Assembly (NCBI RefSeq): GCF_007860015.1
Contig: NZ_SJPS01000007.1
Location: forward strand, 62,001 to 126,000
Source of the DNA: Bythopirellula polymerisocia
GTDB taxonomy: Bacteria; Planctomycetota; Planctomycetia; Pirellulales; Lacipirellulaceae
Length of the DNA: 64,000 nt
Reading direction: 5' to 3'
The notes beneath the pieces are model-generated. The model saw nothing but the letters and a program-made list of their open reading frames with translations, made no database searches and was not told the DNA's origin. Of the stretch, positions 26,947 through 36,330 are shown piece after piece (the first letter of the stretch is position 1; the number at the start of each line of letters is the position of its first letter). A program made the translations under genes and the position numbers.

Positions 26947-29244
26947 ATGTCCAAGCAACAACAGAGTTTGTTTGACGACGAACCCGCGGAATGGGAAGTG
27001 GATGCCCAATCGCAGCGGTTAGTGGCGACGATAGTGCTGGGGGAAGGAGCCACGGGTGAGTATGACTATCTTGTGCCAGATACTTTGAGTGACCGGGGCG
27101 ACTATTTCTTAGAGGTAGGGCGACGGGTGCGAGTGCCCTTTGGGCGGTCGAATCGAAAAGTGGTTGGTTACTGTGTGACATTAGAGACGAAGCTGGTCGA
27201 TGCGGCGCGACTCAAATTGGTCGCCGAAGTGATTGATGCGTCTGCGCTTTTATCGCCGGCCATGCTGCGGCTCACGAGGTGGATGGCAGACTATTACCTT
27301 TGTAAGTGGGGCGAAGTGCTTGAGGCGGTTGTCCCTGCGGGGGTGAGACTGCTGGCAGGGACACGCAAAGTGACGCTGTTGTCGGTGCCCGAGGATGTTC
27401 GGGATACGCTGGGGCAATTGAAACTTGGCTCGCCGCAACAACGCAAGGCATTGGCTCATTTGGCAGCGAGTGAAAGAAGTCTCACAACGGCTCAATTAGC
27501 CGATGCTGTAGGCTGCACGGCGGGACCGATAAAACAACTCCTAAAAAGGGGATTGATAGAAGCTCACGAGAAACGAGTCCGGTCAAGTGAGCTCGACGAA
27601 ACGATCGTCGAACGAGAGTCGCCGCTCGTACTAAATGAGGATCAGCAGCACGCACTCGATGCCATCGATGCGGCCCTAGAGTCTGGCAAACCGCGTGGGA
27701 TGGTACTTTTTGGCGTAACAGGGAGCGGCAAGACTGAGGTCTATTTGCAGGCGATTGAGCGGGTCGTTGGCTACGGGCGGCAGGCTATTGTCCTTGTGCC
27801 GGAGATTAGTTTGACGCCGCAAACAGTACGGCGGTTTCGCGCTCGTTTCGACGGGGTGGCGGTATTGCATAGTCACCAGTCGCATGTCGAGCGTCATCGT
27901 GAGTGGCAGCGGATTGCCCGGGGCGACGTGCAAGTCGTCGTTGGCGCACGGAGTGCCGTCTTTGCTCCGACACCGAATCTGGGTTTGATCGTCATGGACG
28001 AGGAACATGAATCTTCATTCAAGCAGGACAGCGCACCACGGTACCATGCCCGCGATGTGGCTTGGCAGAGGGCACAGGCCGAAGGGATTCCGCTGGTCTT
28101 GGGTAGCGCGACACCATCACTGGAATCGTGGTACAAGACCGAGCAAGGCGAATTTGCGAGGCTCGATCTGCCGCGTAGGGTCTCGAATCGGCCTTTGCCA
28201 GATGTGCTGACGGTCGATTTGCGCGATCCGGCACACACGCGTTTCAGCCGAGGGGCTATCAGTCGACCATTGCACCAGGCTATGGTGGCTGCGCTGCGGG
28301 ATGAGGGCCAGGTGATTCTACTCTTAAACCGCCGCGGGTTTGCGACCCATGTCCAGTGCCCGGCGTGTGGGTATGTGGCCGAGTGCCCGGCGTGCGATTT
28401 GTCGCTTACCTTTCATCGGCAAGAGTCGATACTTCGCTGCCACTATTGCGACCACCATGAGCCACCCCCTGTGAATTGCCCTGACTGCAAGTCCCCGGCG
28501 ATTCGCTACGGCGGGATGGGGACTCAGAAACTCGAGGCCGAAGTGCGGGCTCGATTCCCCGAGCACACCTGCGAGCGAATGGATACCGACAGTATGCGCA
28601 AGGCCGGCAGTCACCAGCGCGTGCTCGATAAATTCTGTCAGGGCGAAATCGACATCCTGCTGGGGACCCAAATGATTGCCAAGGGGTTGGACTTTCCCAA
28701 CGTCACGTTGGTGGGAGTAATCAACGCCGACACCGCGCTCCACTTGCCAGACTTCCGTGCGGGAGAACGCACCTTTCAGCTAGTAGCCCAGGTGGCGGGT
28801 CGCACGGGGCGGGGTGAAAAAGGGGGGCGGGTTTTAGTCCAGACATTGAGCCCCGAACACATGGCGATTCGCGCGGCGGTGCGGCATGATTTTGAAATGT
28901 TTGCCGAGGAAGATCTCGCCACGCGACGCCAGCTCTGTTATCCACCCTTCGGTTCGATGATTCGAATTCTGGTGCGCGGACCGCAGGAAGAAACCGCACA
29001 GGCAGTGGCTGAGGGACTCACCCAACGCTTGAGGCAGGAAACCACAGGCGAAGAAGGAGTCCGCATCATGGGTCCCGCAGCGGCGGCGATTCCCAAGCTT
29101 CGCGACCATTATCGCTTTCAGATTCAACTGCAAGCACCAACGCTCGACCCTCTGCGAAGTGCCGTAACCGGAGCGACAGCTAAGTGGAAGGTGCCCACCG
29201 GGACGTTTCTAGCAGTGGACGTGGATCCGTGGGACATGATGTGA
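26947..29244 (+). CDS. priA: Primosomal protein N' (replication restart helicase)
   Basis: 765 residues, normal for PriA. It recognises stalled forks and D-loops/R-loops and reloads the replisome. The 3'-binding domain is N-terminal. Walker A is GVTGSGKTEVYL near residue 256, the DEAH-box is MDEEHESSFKQ near 350, and two zinc sites lie in CPACGYVAECPACDLS ... CHYCDHHEPPPVNCPDC (about 471-518). The helicase C-terminal motifs GTQMIAKGLDFPNVTLVG and QVAGRTGRG are intact. rnhA and recG lie downstream on the same strand. Confidence 0.96.
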   Translation: MSKQQQSLFDDEPAEWEVDAQSQRLVATIVLGEGATGEYDYLVPDTLSDRGDYFLEVGRRVRVPFGRSNRKVVGYCVTLETKLVDAARLKLVAEVIDASALLSPAMLRLTRWMADYYLCKWGEVLEAVVPAGVRLLAGTRKVTLLSVPEDVRDTLGQLKLGSPQQRKALAHLAASERSLTTAQLADAVGCTAGPIKQLLKRGLIEAHEKRVRSSELDETIVERESPLVLNEDQQHALDAIDAALESGKPRGMVLFGVTGSGKTEVYLQAIERVVGYGRQAIVLVPEISLTPQTVRRFRARFDGVAVLHSHQSHVERHREWQRIARGDVQVVVGARSAVFAPTPNLGLIVMDEEHESSFKQDSAPRYHARDVAWQRAQAEGIPLVLGSATPSLESWYKTEQGEFARLDLPRRVSNRPLPDVLTVDLRDPAHTRFSRGAISRPLHQAMVAALRDEGQVILLLNRRGFATHVQCPACGYVAECPACDLSLTFHRQESILRCHYCDHHEPPPVNCPDCKSPAIRYGGMGTQKLEAEVRARFPEHTCERMDTDSMRKAGSHQRVLDKFCQGEIDILLGTQMIAKGLDFPNVTLVGVINADTALHLPDFRAGERTFQLVAQVAGRTGRGEKGGRVLVQTLSPEHMAIRAAVRHDFEMFAEEDLATRRQLCYPPFGSMIRILVRGPQEETAQAVAEGLTQRLRQETTGEEGVRIMGPAAAAIPKLRDHYRFQIQLQAPTLDPLRSAVTGATAKWKVPTGTFLAVDVDPWDMM

Positions 29245-29245
29245 G

Positions 29246-29409
29246 AGTAGAGGTTAGAGACTGGAGGATAGAGGCTAGAGAGAGGCAGAAAGCGTTGCAC
29301 TTGGACGTGATTGCTGTGGTGGCCTAGAATAGTAGTTCGTTGCTCCGGTCACATTCGCTCTCGGCTGACTGCTGAATCCCTAACCTCTAACATCTAGACA
29401 CTACTCTCC
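29246..29409. repeat. Spacer with purine-rich words and their complements
   Basis: GAGTAGAGGTTAGAGACTGG at the left and CCCTAACCTCTAACATCTAG with ACTACTCTC at the right are approximate reverse complements about 130 bases apart, between priA and the sensor kinase gene. Confidence 0.45.
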
Positions 29410-29415
29410 CCCTCC

Positions 29416-31188
29416 ATGAGTTACCGCGGGTTCAAAAAGGCGATTGGCGAAAGCAGCTTGGAACGCAAGTGTCGGCTGCTTTTTGGCACGTGCCTGTTGC
29501 CTTTAATCGCAGGGAGTTTCTGGTGGTCGGCTAATCTGATGAATCAGATTGTCGAAGATCGGACCAGTTTTACCGGGGAGGCACTTGCCAAGTCCGTCTT
29601 GGTTGAGGCTCACTTCAAGAAGCAAGAAGCCGATGAAGCTATGCAGCGGGCCGACGAACGCACTGCCGAGATGCTGCGAAGTGCGAATGTTAAATGGCAA
29701 ATCTTGCGACCTAAGAACGAACAAGGTCTAGGTAGTCCCGAAGAGCAGTTTGAATGGGACCTCTTAGATCGGTGGGAAGATATAGGTAAAAACTTGAAAA
29801 GCGATGCCGAGATCGAGGACCTTGGCCCACAATGGTACCAACGACTCGTGAAAGCCAAAGAGTATGATTCGGTAGTGGTCGAGCAAGAAGGGACTCAACC
29901 AGATATCGGAAATAAGAATCGTTGGATCTATCAATATTACGAACCGGTGTTCGCCAAGGAGGGTTGCATCCTTTGTCACAGTTCGCCGGGGATGGAAGTC
30001 TACTGGCCCGACTTGCGGGTGGGCGATTTGTTGGCCGTGGTGAGGATCGAAACAGACGCGGCGGAAATCAAGAAGGCACAGCAGAACATAATCGCCTGGT
30101 TGATCGTGGCGGCGATAGTCACCGTGTTCCTGGCGATGATGGCCCTGTATGCCATTGTGCGTTACATCATCGTCAAGCCGCTCCGGCATTTGCGCGACGT
30201 GAGCGATGCGGTCCGTAGCGGCGATATCGACCAGCGGGCTGTGATCCATACTGGAGACGAATTCGAGGAACTAGGTGCCGCGTTCAACCGCATGTTGCGG
30301 CAATTGTTGCGTCAGCAAGACGAGCTCCGCGAAGTCAACACGGAGCTAGACGAAAAGATCGATGAGATGGCCGAGGCCAATATGCGGCTGTTTGAGATGA
30401 ACCAGGTGAAGAGCGATTTTCTCGCCACGGTGAGCCACGAACTGCGAACGCCGCTCAATAGCATTATTGGATTCAGTGATCTGCTCGTGTCGTTGGAAAA
30501 GCTCGAGGACAAGGAAAAACGCTATGCCGGAAACATCCAGCGTTCTGGTCGGCAGCTGCTGGAGATGATCAACGATATTCTTGATCTGGCGAAGATCGAA
30601 AGCGGCAAGATGGAGATTCGCCCGAGCGAGTTTAGTATCGGCTCGATCGTGGCGAACCAGTGCGACATGGCGCGTCCACTAAGCGAAAAGAAACACATCG
30701 AGTTGGATTGCCAAGTCGAACCGGGTTTGCCCCATATGCGACAGGATTGCAGCAAGGTAGAGCAGATTATCAATAATTTGCTTTCCAATGCAATTAAATT
30801 CACACCCGATGGAGGGCGGATCACTGTGAGCGTGAGGCGTGACCGACGGGACGAACTCCGGATGAGTGTCGCCGACACGGGCGTAGGAATCAGCGACTCG
30901 GAGCAGACAATAATCTTTGAAAAATTCCGCCAAGGTTCGAATGTACTCGCCGGCGGCACGGCGATGACCCGTGAATACTCTGGAACTGGATTAGGATTGT
31001 CGATCGTTCGTGAGTTATGCCGCTTATTGGGCGGAGAAATCACAGTGGAGAGCGAACTGGGCAAAGGAAGCGAGTTCACGGTCGTTTTGCCCTGGACTAT
31101 CGATGACGGTTCGCGGAGCTTTTCGACGATTGGCGATGAATTACGAGAATTGGCAAGACCACGAGTAGAAGCAACTGCGAACAAGTAA
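29416..31188 (+). CDS. Membrane sensor histidine kinase with a CxxCH (heme-type) sensor domain
   Basis: 590 residues. Membrane helices at about 22-42 and 225-250 enclose a periplasmic domain like DUF3365, containing C184-I-L-C187-H188, the classic c-type heme attachment motif. A HAMP linker (about 251-305), a coiled coil, HisKA with ATVSHELRTPLNS (His near 341), and the ATPase domain (NNLLSNAIKFTP, DTGVGIS, GTGLGLSIVRELC) follow. It probably senses redox state or gas through bound heme and signals to an unknown regulator (inference). The rnhA ATG follows its stop by two bases, so the two genes are translationally coupled. Confidence 0.9.
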   Translation: MSYRGFKKAIGESSLERKCRLLFGTCLLPLIAGSFWWSANLMNQIVEDRTSFTGEALAKSVLVEAHFKKQEADEAMQRADERTAEMLRSANVKWQILRPKNEQGLGSPEEQFEWDLLDRWEDIGKNLKSDAEIEDLGPQWYQRLVKAKEYDSVVVEQEGTQPDIGNKNRWIYQYYEPVFAKEGCILCHSSPGMEVYWPDLRVGDLLAVVRIETDAAEIKKAQQNIIAWLIVAAIVTVFLAMMALYAIVRYIIVKPLRHLRDVSDAVRSGDIDQRAVIHTGDEFEELGAAFNRMLRQLLRQQDELREVNTELDEKIDEMAEANMRLFEMNQVKSDFLATVSHELRTPLNSIIGFSDLLVSLEKLEDKEKRYAGNIQRSGRQLLEMINDILDLAKIESGKMEIRPSEFSIGSIVANQCDMARPLSEKKHIELDCQVEPGLPHMRQDCSKVEQIINNLLSNAIKFTPDGGRITVSVRRDRRDELRMSVADTGVGISDSEQTIIFEKFRQGSNVLAGGTAMTREYSGTGLGLSIVRELCRLLGGEITVESELGKGSEFTVVLPWTIDDGSRSFSTIGDELRELARPRVEATANK

Positions 31189-31190
31189 CT

Positions 31191-31649
31191 ATGGCAAAAC
31201 TTCCTGAAGTTCATTTATACACGGATGGTGGCTGTAGCGGGAATCCAGGTCCCGGTGGCTGGGCGTTCATCTTGCGCCATCCGGCGACGGGCAAAGAGAT
31301 GGAGCGTTCCGGTGGGGAGCGCGAGACCACCAACAACCGCATGGAGCTAATCGGAGTGATTGAGGGTTTGTCCGCACTTAAGAAGCCCACGCACGTGGAA
31401 TTATTTACTGACAGCGTATATGTCGGCAAAGGGATGAGCGAGTGGATGCCCAAGTGGAAGGCAAACGGATGGCGGCGCAGAGAAGGAAAGCGATTCGTGC
31501 CCGTCAAGAACGAGGATCTATGGAAACTGCTCGACGAACAATTAGCTCGGCATGAGGTCCGATACACTCGCGTAGCGGGACACAGCGGCCACGCCGAAAA
31601 CGACCGCGTGGACGAATTGGCGGTCGCGGCGTACCAGAAGTATCTGTGA
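31191..31649 (+). CDS. rnhA: Ribonuclease HI
   Basis: 152 residues. It cleaves RNA in RNA-DNA hybrids. The metal-binding acids are Asp12 (LYTDGGCSGNPGPGG), Glu52 (NNRMELIG), Asp74 (LFTDSVYV) and Asp138 (AENDRVDELA), with the basic-handle region WRRREGKRF as in the E. coli enzyme. It is coupled to the sensor kinase gene upstream; recG follows after a long hairpin. Confidence 0.96.
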   Translation: MAKLPEVHLYTDGGCSGNPGPGGWAFILRHPATGKEMERSGGERETTNNRMELIGVIEGLSALKKPTHVELFTDSVYVGKGMSEWMPKWKANGWRRREGKRFVPVKNEDLWKLLDEQLARHEVRYTRVAGHSGHAENDRVDELAVAAYQKYL

Positions 31650-31656
31650 GTGGCAA

Positions 31657-31748
31657 GTTAGCCGTGACGCGGCTGCCGAGTTCCACGAGGCATTAAGCGG
31701 AGCGCTCCGCTTTGCCTCGTGAGGTTCGGCAATCGCGTCGCGGCTAAC
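31657..31748. repeat. 92-base near-perfect inverted repeat between rnhA and recG
   Basis: Arms of about 45 bases pair almost fully: GTTAGCC...GACGCG at the left and CGCGTC...GGCTAAC at the right, meeting at CGGAGCGCTCCG in the centre. Its ends carry the TAGCCG(T/C)GACGC word of the repeats found after glnD, recG and a sigma gene. It starts 8 bases after the rnhA stop. It may be a larger member of that family or a terminator hairpin. Confidence 0.75.
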
Positions 31749-31786
31749 CCTCGACGCTCGCCTCTTACGTCTTCTACAATGCGAGA

Positions 31787-33871
31787 ATGGAAGATACCAT
31801 CAAGCAAACTCTGCTCGCCACTGTCGAAGGGCTTCGCCATGTGGGGCGAGAGCGGGCGCGGCTCCTGGAGCGGATGGGGATCCGCACCGCAAGTGATTTG
31901 CTGTTCGACTTCCCTCGCGACTATCAGGATCTTTCGGACGAGCGACTCATCGCCGAGCTTGACGAAGACGAGTTGCAGAGCGTGCGCGCCGAGGTAACCG
32001 AAACCGCCATCGCCAACTCGGGCTTTGGTAAGACCCGCGTTTCTATACTCGTACAAGACTCGACTGGCCATCTGCGGGCGACCTGGTTCAATCAGCCATT
32101 CATGCGCGGGAAATTTCACGAAGGGCAGCAGTTGTTGCTCACCGCCAAACCAAAGATGCGCGGCATGATGTGGGAGATGTCGCACCCGCAGATCACTTTT
32201 CTCGCAGACGAGGAAGACCCATTGGCTGGGCGAAAGCTGTTGCCCGTCTATGCACTTACCGAGGGACTGTCGCAGTTTTACATGCGGCGGATGGTGTGGT
32301 CGGCAGTAGAAGAACTGGCCGAGGTGCCGGAGGAAGTTTTTCCGGAGCAGTTGCTGCGTCGCTACAAAATCGAACCACTTTCCGAAGCAATTCGCGGGAT
32401 TCATCAACCTGCCGATCTGGAAGTGCTCGAACGGGCGAGACGCAGATTCATTTTTCAAGAACTGTTTGTCTTGCAGTTGGCCGTCTCGACGCGACGTTCC
32501 ATGCAGCGTTCGTTGCCCGCGCCTCCTCTGCCGGCGACGACCAAGATTGATGCCCGCATTCGCAGGCTGTTGCCGTTTGAGCTTACTGAGAGTCAAAGCC
32601 GCGCGATTGGCGAGGTGAGCGCCGACATGGCACTCGACCGACCAATGAATCGCTTGCTGCAAGGAGATGTGGGGAGCGGCAAGACGCTAGTGGCATTGTA
32701 CGCAATGCTGGTGGCGGTGGCGCATGGTAAGCAGGCTGTGTTGATGGCTCCCACGGAGATTCTGGCCCGGCAACATGCCGACACACTGGCCGGGATGCTC
32801 GAGGCAAGCCGGGTGCGATTTGCTGTTCTTGCCGGTGGGACGGCCAAGAGTGAACGGGAGCAGATTCTCGCGGATATCGCAGCCGGAGAAATCAACGTGG
32901 TTCTTGGCACCCACGCCGTGATCCAGGACGCGGTTAAATTCAAGGACCTGGGCTTGGTAGTTATCGATGAGCAACACAAATTCGGCGTGCGGCAACGGGC
33001 GGCATTGAGACAAGGAGATATGTCGCCCCATTATCTGGTGATGACAGCCACGCCGATCCCGCGCACTGTGACGATGACCCTCTTCGGCGACTTGGATATT
33101 TCCACGCTGACCGAACTTCCCGGGGGACGGCAGCCGATCAACACCTACCTCGTCGAGCCGGATCAACAGACTCGCTGGTGGCAATTTGTCCGAGATCGCC
33201 TACGGGAAGGGCGGCAGGCGTATGTCGTCGCGCCGTTGGTGGATGAATCCGAGACCGTGTCTGCACCCAGTGTGGCGGAGGCATTCGAGCAACTCACGAA
33301 CGGTGAACTCGAAGCATTTCGCATCGCCCTCTTGCATGGAAGGTTGAGTCCCGCCGATAAACAGGAGACGATGGACCTGTTTCGCGATGGTGAGACGCAG
33401 GTGTTGGTCAGCACGTCAGTAATTGAAGTGGGAGTTGATGTGCCCAACGCCTCGGTGATGACGATCGCCGGGGCGGAGCGATTTGGCCTGGCTCAACTGC
33501 ACCAACTCCGAGGCCGGGTGGGTCGTGGCAATCACGCGGGATTTTGTGGCGTACTGGTTGGCGAGGAATTGAGCGATCAAGGCCGCGAACGGTTAACGGC
33601 GTTTTCCAAATCCACGGATGGTTTCGCCTTGGCAGAGCTAGACTTTTCAATGCGCGGCCCCGGTGATCTTTTCGGCACACAGCAACATGGTTTGCCGCCA
33701 TTGCGAATTGCCGACCTGCAACGTGATCGAGACATCTTAGAAGAGGCCCGCCGCGAAGCACAGCTTCTCGTCAGTGAAGACCCCGGCCTCAAACACGCGG
33801 ATCATGAGCGTCTAAGAGTGCAGATGCTCAAGCGTTACGGCGAGGCGCTGGACATTAGCGATGTGGGTTGA
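31787..33871 (+). CDS. recG: ATP-dependent DNA helicase RecG
   Basis: 694 residues. It reverses stalled forks and unwinds D- and R-loops. The N-terminal wedge (OB) domain is followed by helicase motifs: Walker A GDVGSGKTLVALYA (about 293), MAPTEILARQHADTL, DEQHKFGVRQRAAL (about 394), MTATPIPRTV, and in the second lobe VSTSVIEVGVDVPNAS and QLRGRVGRGNHAG. The C-terminal TRG-like stretch contains SMRGPGDLFGTQQHGLP. It is the last of the priA-kinase-rnhA-recG series and converges with the vWA gene. Confidence 0.96.
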   Translation: MEDTIKQTLLATVEGLRHVGRERARLLERMGIRTASDLLFDFPRDYQDLSDERLIAELDEDELQSVRAEVTETAIANSGFGKTRVSILVQDSTGHLRATWFNQPFMRGKFHEGQQLLLTAKPKMRGMMWEMSHPQITFLADEEDPLAGRKLLPVYALTEGLSQFYMRRMVWSAVEELAEVPEEVFPEQLLRRYKIEPLSEAIRGIHQPADLEVLERARRRFIFQELFVLQLAVSTRRSMQRSLPAPPLPATTKIDARIRRLLPFELTESQSRAIGEVSADMALDRPMNRLLQGDVGSGKTLVALYAMLVAVAHGKQAVLMAPTEILARQHADTLAGMLEASRVRFAVLAGGTAKSEREQILADIAAGEINVVLGTHAVIQDAVKFKDLGLVVIDEQHKFGVRQRAALRQGDMSPHYLVMTATPIPRTVTMTLFGDLDISTLTELPGGRQPINTYLVEPDQQTRWWQFVRDRLREGRQAYVVAPLVDESETVSAPSVAEAFEQLTNGELEAFRIALLHGRLSPADKQETMDLFRDGETQVLVSTSVIEVGVDVPNASVMTIAGAERFGLAQLHQLRGRVGRGNHAGFCGVLVGEELSDQGRERLTAFSKSTDGFALAELDFSMRGPGDLFGTQQHGLPPLRIADLQRDRDILEEARREAQLLVSEDPGLKHADHERLRVQMLKRYGEALDISDVG

Positions 33872-33939
33872 CAGCAATAGCCGCGACGCAACGGGTCGCA
33901 GGTAGAGTCGTGTCACGCGTTGCCTTACCGCTATTGCTG
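33872..33939. repeat. Palindromic repeat, TAGCCGCGA family, with outer arms, after recG
   Basis: The core at 33878-33903 has TAGCCGCGACGCAACGGG then TCGCAGG. Outer arms CAGCAATAG (33872-33880) and CTATTGCTG (33931-33939) are perfect complements. The right arm contains the stop codon and last codons of the vWA gene on the other strand. It probably terminates both convergent genes. Confidence 0.65.
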
Positions 33940-36324
33940 CAACTGCTTTGCGATTCGCACTAGGTCCATGAACTCAGCACGGTAACCATGGTGGTCGCGA
34001 CTGCTGGCGCTACCGGCAGTTTCCAGGACCGTATCGTAGGTCGCGTCGCCGCAGTACTCGGAGTTGCGGAGCAACATACCGAAACTGGCGACGGCCGAGG
34101 CGAATTGGAAGTCAGCCGTTGCATCGGTGAAGGAATCGCCCTTGTCAGTGACCGGGAATTCCAGCTTGGTACTCGTATCGCCATCGGGAGGTTTGTACCG
34201 GAGCTTTAATGTAAGCAACTTATCACTCCCCGCTTGCGGTTTCGCCTCTTCCTGATATTTCAATGGATCGACCGCGCCACTCTCTACGGATTTCCCCACA
34301 GGAACAATTTCATACAGAGCCGTAACCGTATGCCCTGCGCCGATCTCCCCCGCGTCCATCTTGTCGTCATTAAAATCCTCGGTCCGCAACATGCGGTTCT
34401 CGTAGCCAATCAGCCGGTAACCGGCCACCTGCGCGGGGTTAAACTCTACCTGGATCTTCACATCCTTGGCAATCGTCACGAGTGTGCCGACCATCTGTTC
34501 GACCAGCAGCTTGCGGGCTTCAGTGAGATTGTCGACGTAGTGGTAGTTGCCGTTGCCTTTGCCGCTGATGGCTTCCATCATCGCGTCGTTGAGGTTGCCG
34601 CGACCGAAGCCGAGAACGGTGAGAAACACGCCGGACTCTTTCGCCTTCTCCTCTGCCATGCGTTCCAGTTCGGGGGTACCGGTGACGCCGACATTGAAAT
34701 CGCCATCGGTGCAGAGGATCACGCGGTTGACGCCTCCTTTGATAAAATTGTCCTGGGCCGTCTGGTAGGCGAGTTGGATCCCCGCCCCGCCGGCGGTGGA
34801 ACCCCCGGCTTGCAGACGCATCAGCGCGGCTAGGATCGTCTGCTGCTGATCGCCGCGAGTGCTTTCGAGCGCCAAACCTTCGCTAGAGGCGTAAACCACG
34901 ATGGCAACCTTGTCGTTCTCGCCTAGTTCACGGGTCAGCAGTTTCATTCCCTCGACGAGGAGTGGCAACTTGTTTGGTTCGTTCATCGAGCCCGACACAT
35001 CGATCAGAAACACGAGGTTCGATTGCGGTCTGACTTTGCGGTCGATCTCGCGGCCCTTGATGCCGATCCGCGCCAGCCGATGCTCAGCGTTCCACGGGCA
35101 GGCGGCGATTTCCATGTGGGCGGCGAAAGGCGTCTCGTCGATTGGCCCCGCGTAGTCGTAATCAAAATAGTTGACCAACTCCTCGATCCGCACCGCATCC
35201 GGCGGCGGCAACTGGCGCGACTGCTCGAGGAACTGCCGCACGTTGGCATAGCTGGCCGTATCGACATCAATTGAAAACGTACTGACGGCGTTCCCTCCTT
35301 CGGCCTTGATGAAGGAATTATCGTTGATGCGGGTGTATTGGTCGCCGGAGGAGTCAGGGCCGGTGCCTTGTTCGCCGAGTTGTGGACGGCGGCGTTCAAT
35401 TAATTCTCGTAAATCTTCACGCGAGCTCCGTAAACTCTCAAATTCAACGATAGTTTTACCGGCTACATCCTGTCGAGCGATTTGGCGATTCAGGTGTGCA
35501 CCTTCGAAATACTGATCAACTTCAGTTCTAGGGCCGGCACCAAGTCTGAATCGTTGGCGTACGACTTGTGGTGCTTCACTGAGACGCTCAACAGAACTAC
35601 CTGCGTAGTACTGCACATCATCAGATGAGTAGTACGGGCTGGGAAGGCTTCTCTCTTTGGCATGCAATGTCTCATCTCGCATCCTGCCTGATTCTCTCGC
35701 TTGAGGTCTGGCTGGCATAAACTCGAAACCGAGCTTCGGGTTTTTTCCTGAAGAGGGTGCGGTCTGTAACGGAGAAAAGGCTTGCCCCTCATAATCCTCC
35801 GCAATCACATGCGGTTCGACCATCATTTGCAGTTTGTCACCTGATAATCCACTTTTGGGTGTTCCTGCATAGGAATCGTCGAAGTATTCACCGGTATCAA
35901 TGTGTTCTCGCTCATCGATGACGAAATTCCCCACGACACCTGGTATCGAGTAAACCCCTTTGCTAGTTGCATTCGGCTGGGTCGCGGCCTGAGGCTCAGT
36001 TCGCAACGCAGTTTCTCTGTCAGACCTGACTTCTCGCAACGCAGTTTCTCTGGCAGACCTAACTTCCGCCAGCATCAACCCGACAGCCACGCCACAGAGC
36101 GAAATGGCAACTGCGATCGTGATCCAAGTTTTGGCATTTGAGTGGGCAATGGGCGTAATCATGACGTCGGTTCCTTCAGCCAGGGTTACTTTTTCCGCTT
36201 GGCCAGAATGGGCCGCGGCGAGGATGCGGTCGGTCAGGTCGGGGGGCATTTCACCACCAACCAGTTCGGCCAGGCCGCGGTCGATGAGGGTGTCGTGCCA
36301 GTCGTGTTGTTCGTTGTCTTTCAT
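33931..36324 (-). CDS. Membrane-anchored von Willebrand factor A protein (YfbK-like)
   Basis: 797 residues. A short cytoplasmic N-terminus (RGLAELVGGEMPPDLTDRIL) leads to one membrane helix (about 65-86). After a variable linker come an N-terminal vWA-associated domain (FSIDVDTASYANVRQFLEQS), the vWA domain with the MIDAS motif DVSGSMNEPNK (about 440), and a C-terminal region ending in repeated helices (FASAVASFGMLLRNSEY), as in YfbK-type proteins. Just after the membrane helix an 11-residue unit is duplicated (VRSARETALRE / VRSDRETALRT). The ECF sigma gene lies 52 bases upstream on the same strand, so the cytoplasmic tail may control it like an anti-sigma factor (inference). Confidence 0.85.
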   Translation of the reverse strand: MKDNEQHDWHDTLIDRGLAELVGGEMPPDLTDRILAAAHSGQAEKVTLAEGTDVMITPIAHSNAKTWITIAVAISLCGVAVGLMLAEVRSARETALREVRSDRETALRTEPQAATQPNATSKGVYSIPGVVGNFVIDEREHIDTGEYFDDSYAGTPKSGLSGDKLQMMVEPHVIAEDYEGQAFSPLQTAPSSGKNPKLGFEFMPARPQARESGRMRDETLHAKERSLPSPYYSSDDVQYYAGSSVERLSEAPQVVRQRFRLGAGPRTEVDQYFEGAHLNRQIARQDVAGKTIVEFESLRSSREDLRELIERRRPQLGEQGTGPDSSGDQYTRINDNSFIKAEGGNAVSTFSIDVDTASYANVRQFLEQSRQLPPPDAVRIEELVNYFDYDYAGPIDETPFAAHMEIAACPWNAEHRLARIGIKGREIDRKVRPQSNLVFLIDVSGSMNEPNKLPLLVEGMKLLTRELGENDKVAIVVYASSEGLALESTRGDQQQTILAALMRLQAGGSTAGGAGIQLAYQTAQDNFIKGGVNRVILCTDGDFNVGVTGTPELERMAEEKAKESGVFLTVLGFGRGNLNDAMMEAISGKGNGNYHYVDNLTEARKLLVEQMVGTLVTIAKDVKIQVEFNPAQVAGYRLIGYENRMLRTEDFNDDKMDAGEIGAGHTVTALYEIVPVGKSVESGAVDPLKYQEEAKPQAGSDKLLTLKLRYKPPDGDTSTKLEFPVTDKGDSFTDATADFQFASAVASFGMLLRNSEYCGDATYDTVLETAGSASSRDHHGYRAEFMDLVRIAKQLQQ
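36001..36066. repeat. 33-bp tandem duplication inside the vWA gene
   Basis: Two adjacent 33-base units start TCGCAACGCAGTTTCTCTG and differ at only a few positions. They keep frame and encode the duplicated 11-residue unit after the membrane helix. Confidence 0.75.
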
Positions 36325-36330
36325 GGTAGT

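Noticed and set aside
34234-34833. 199-codon plus-strand ORF inside the vWA gene
   Set aside because: It is a shadow of the vWA coding sequence with no domain of its own.
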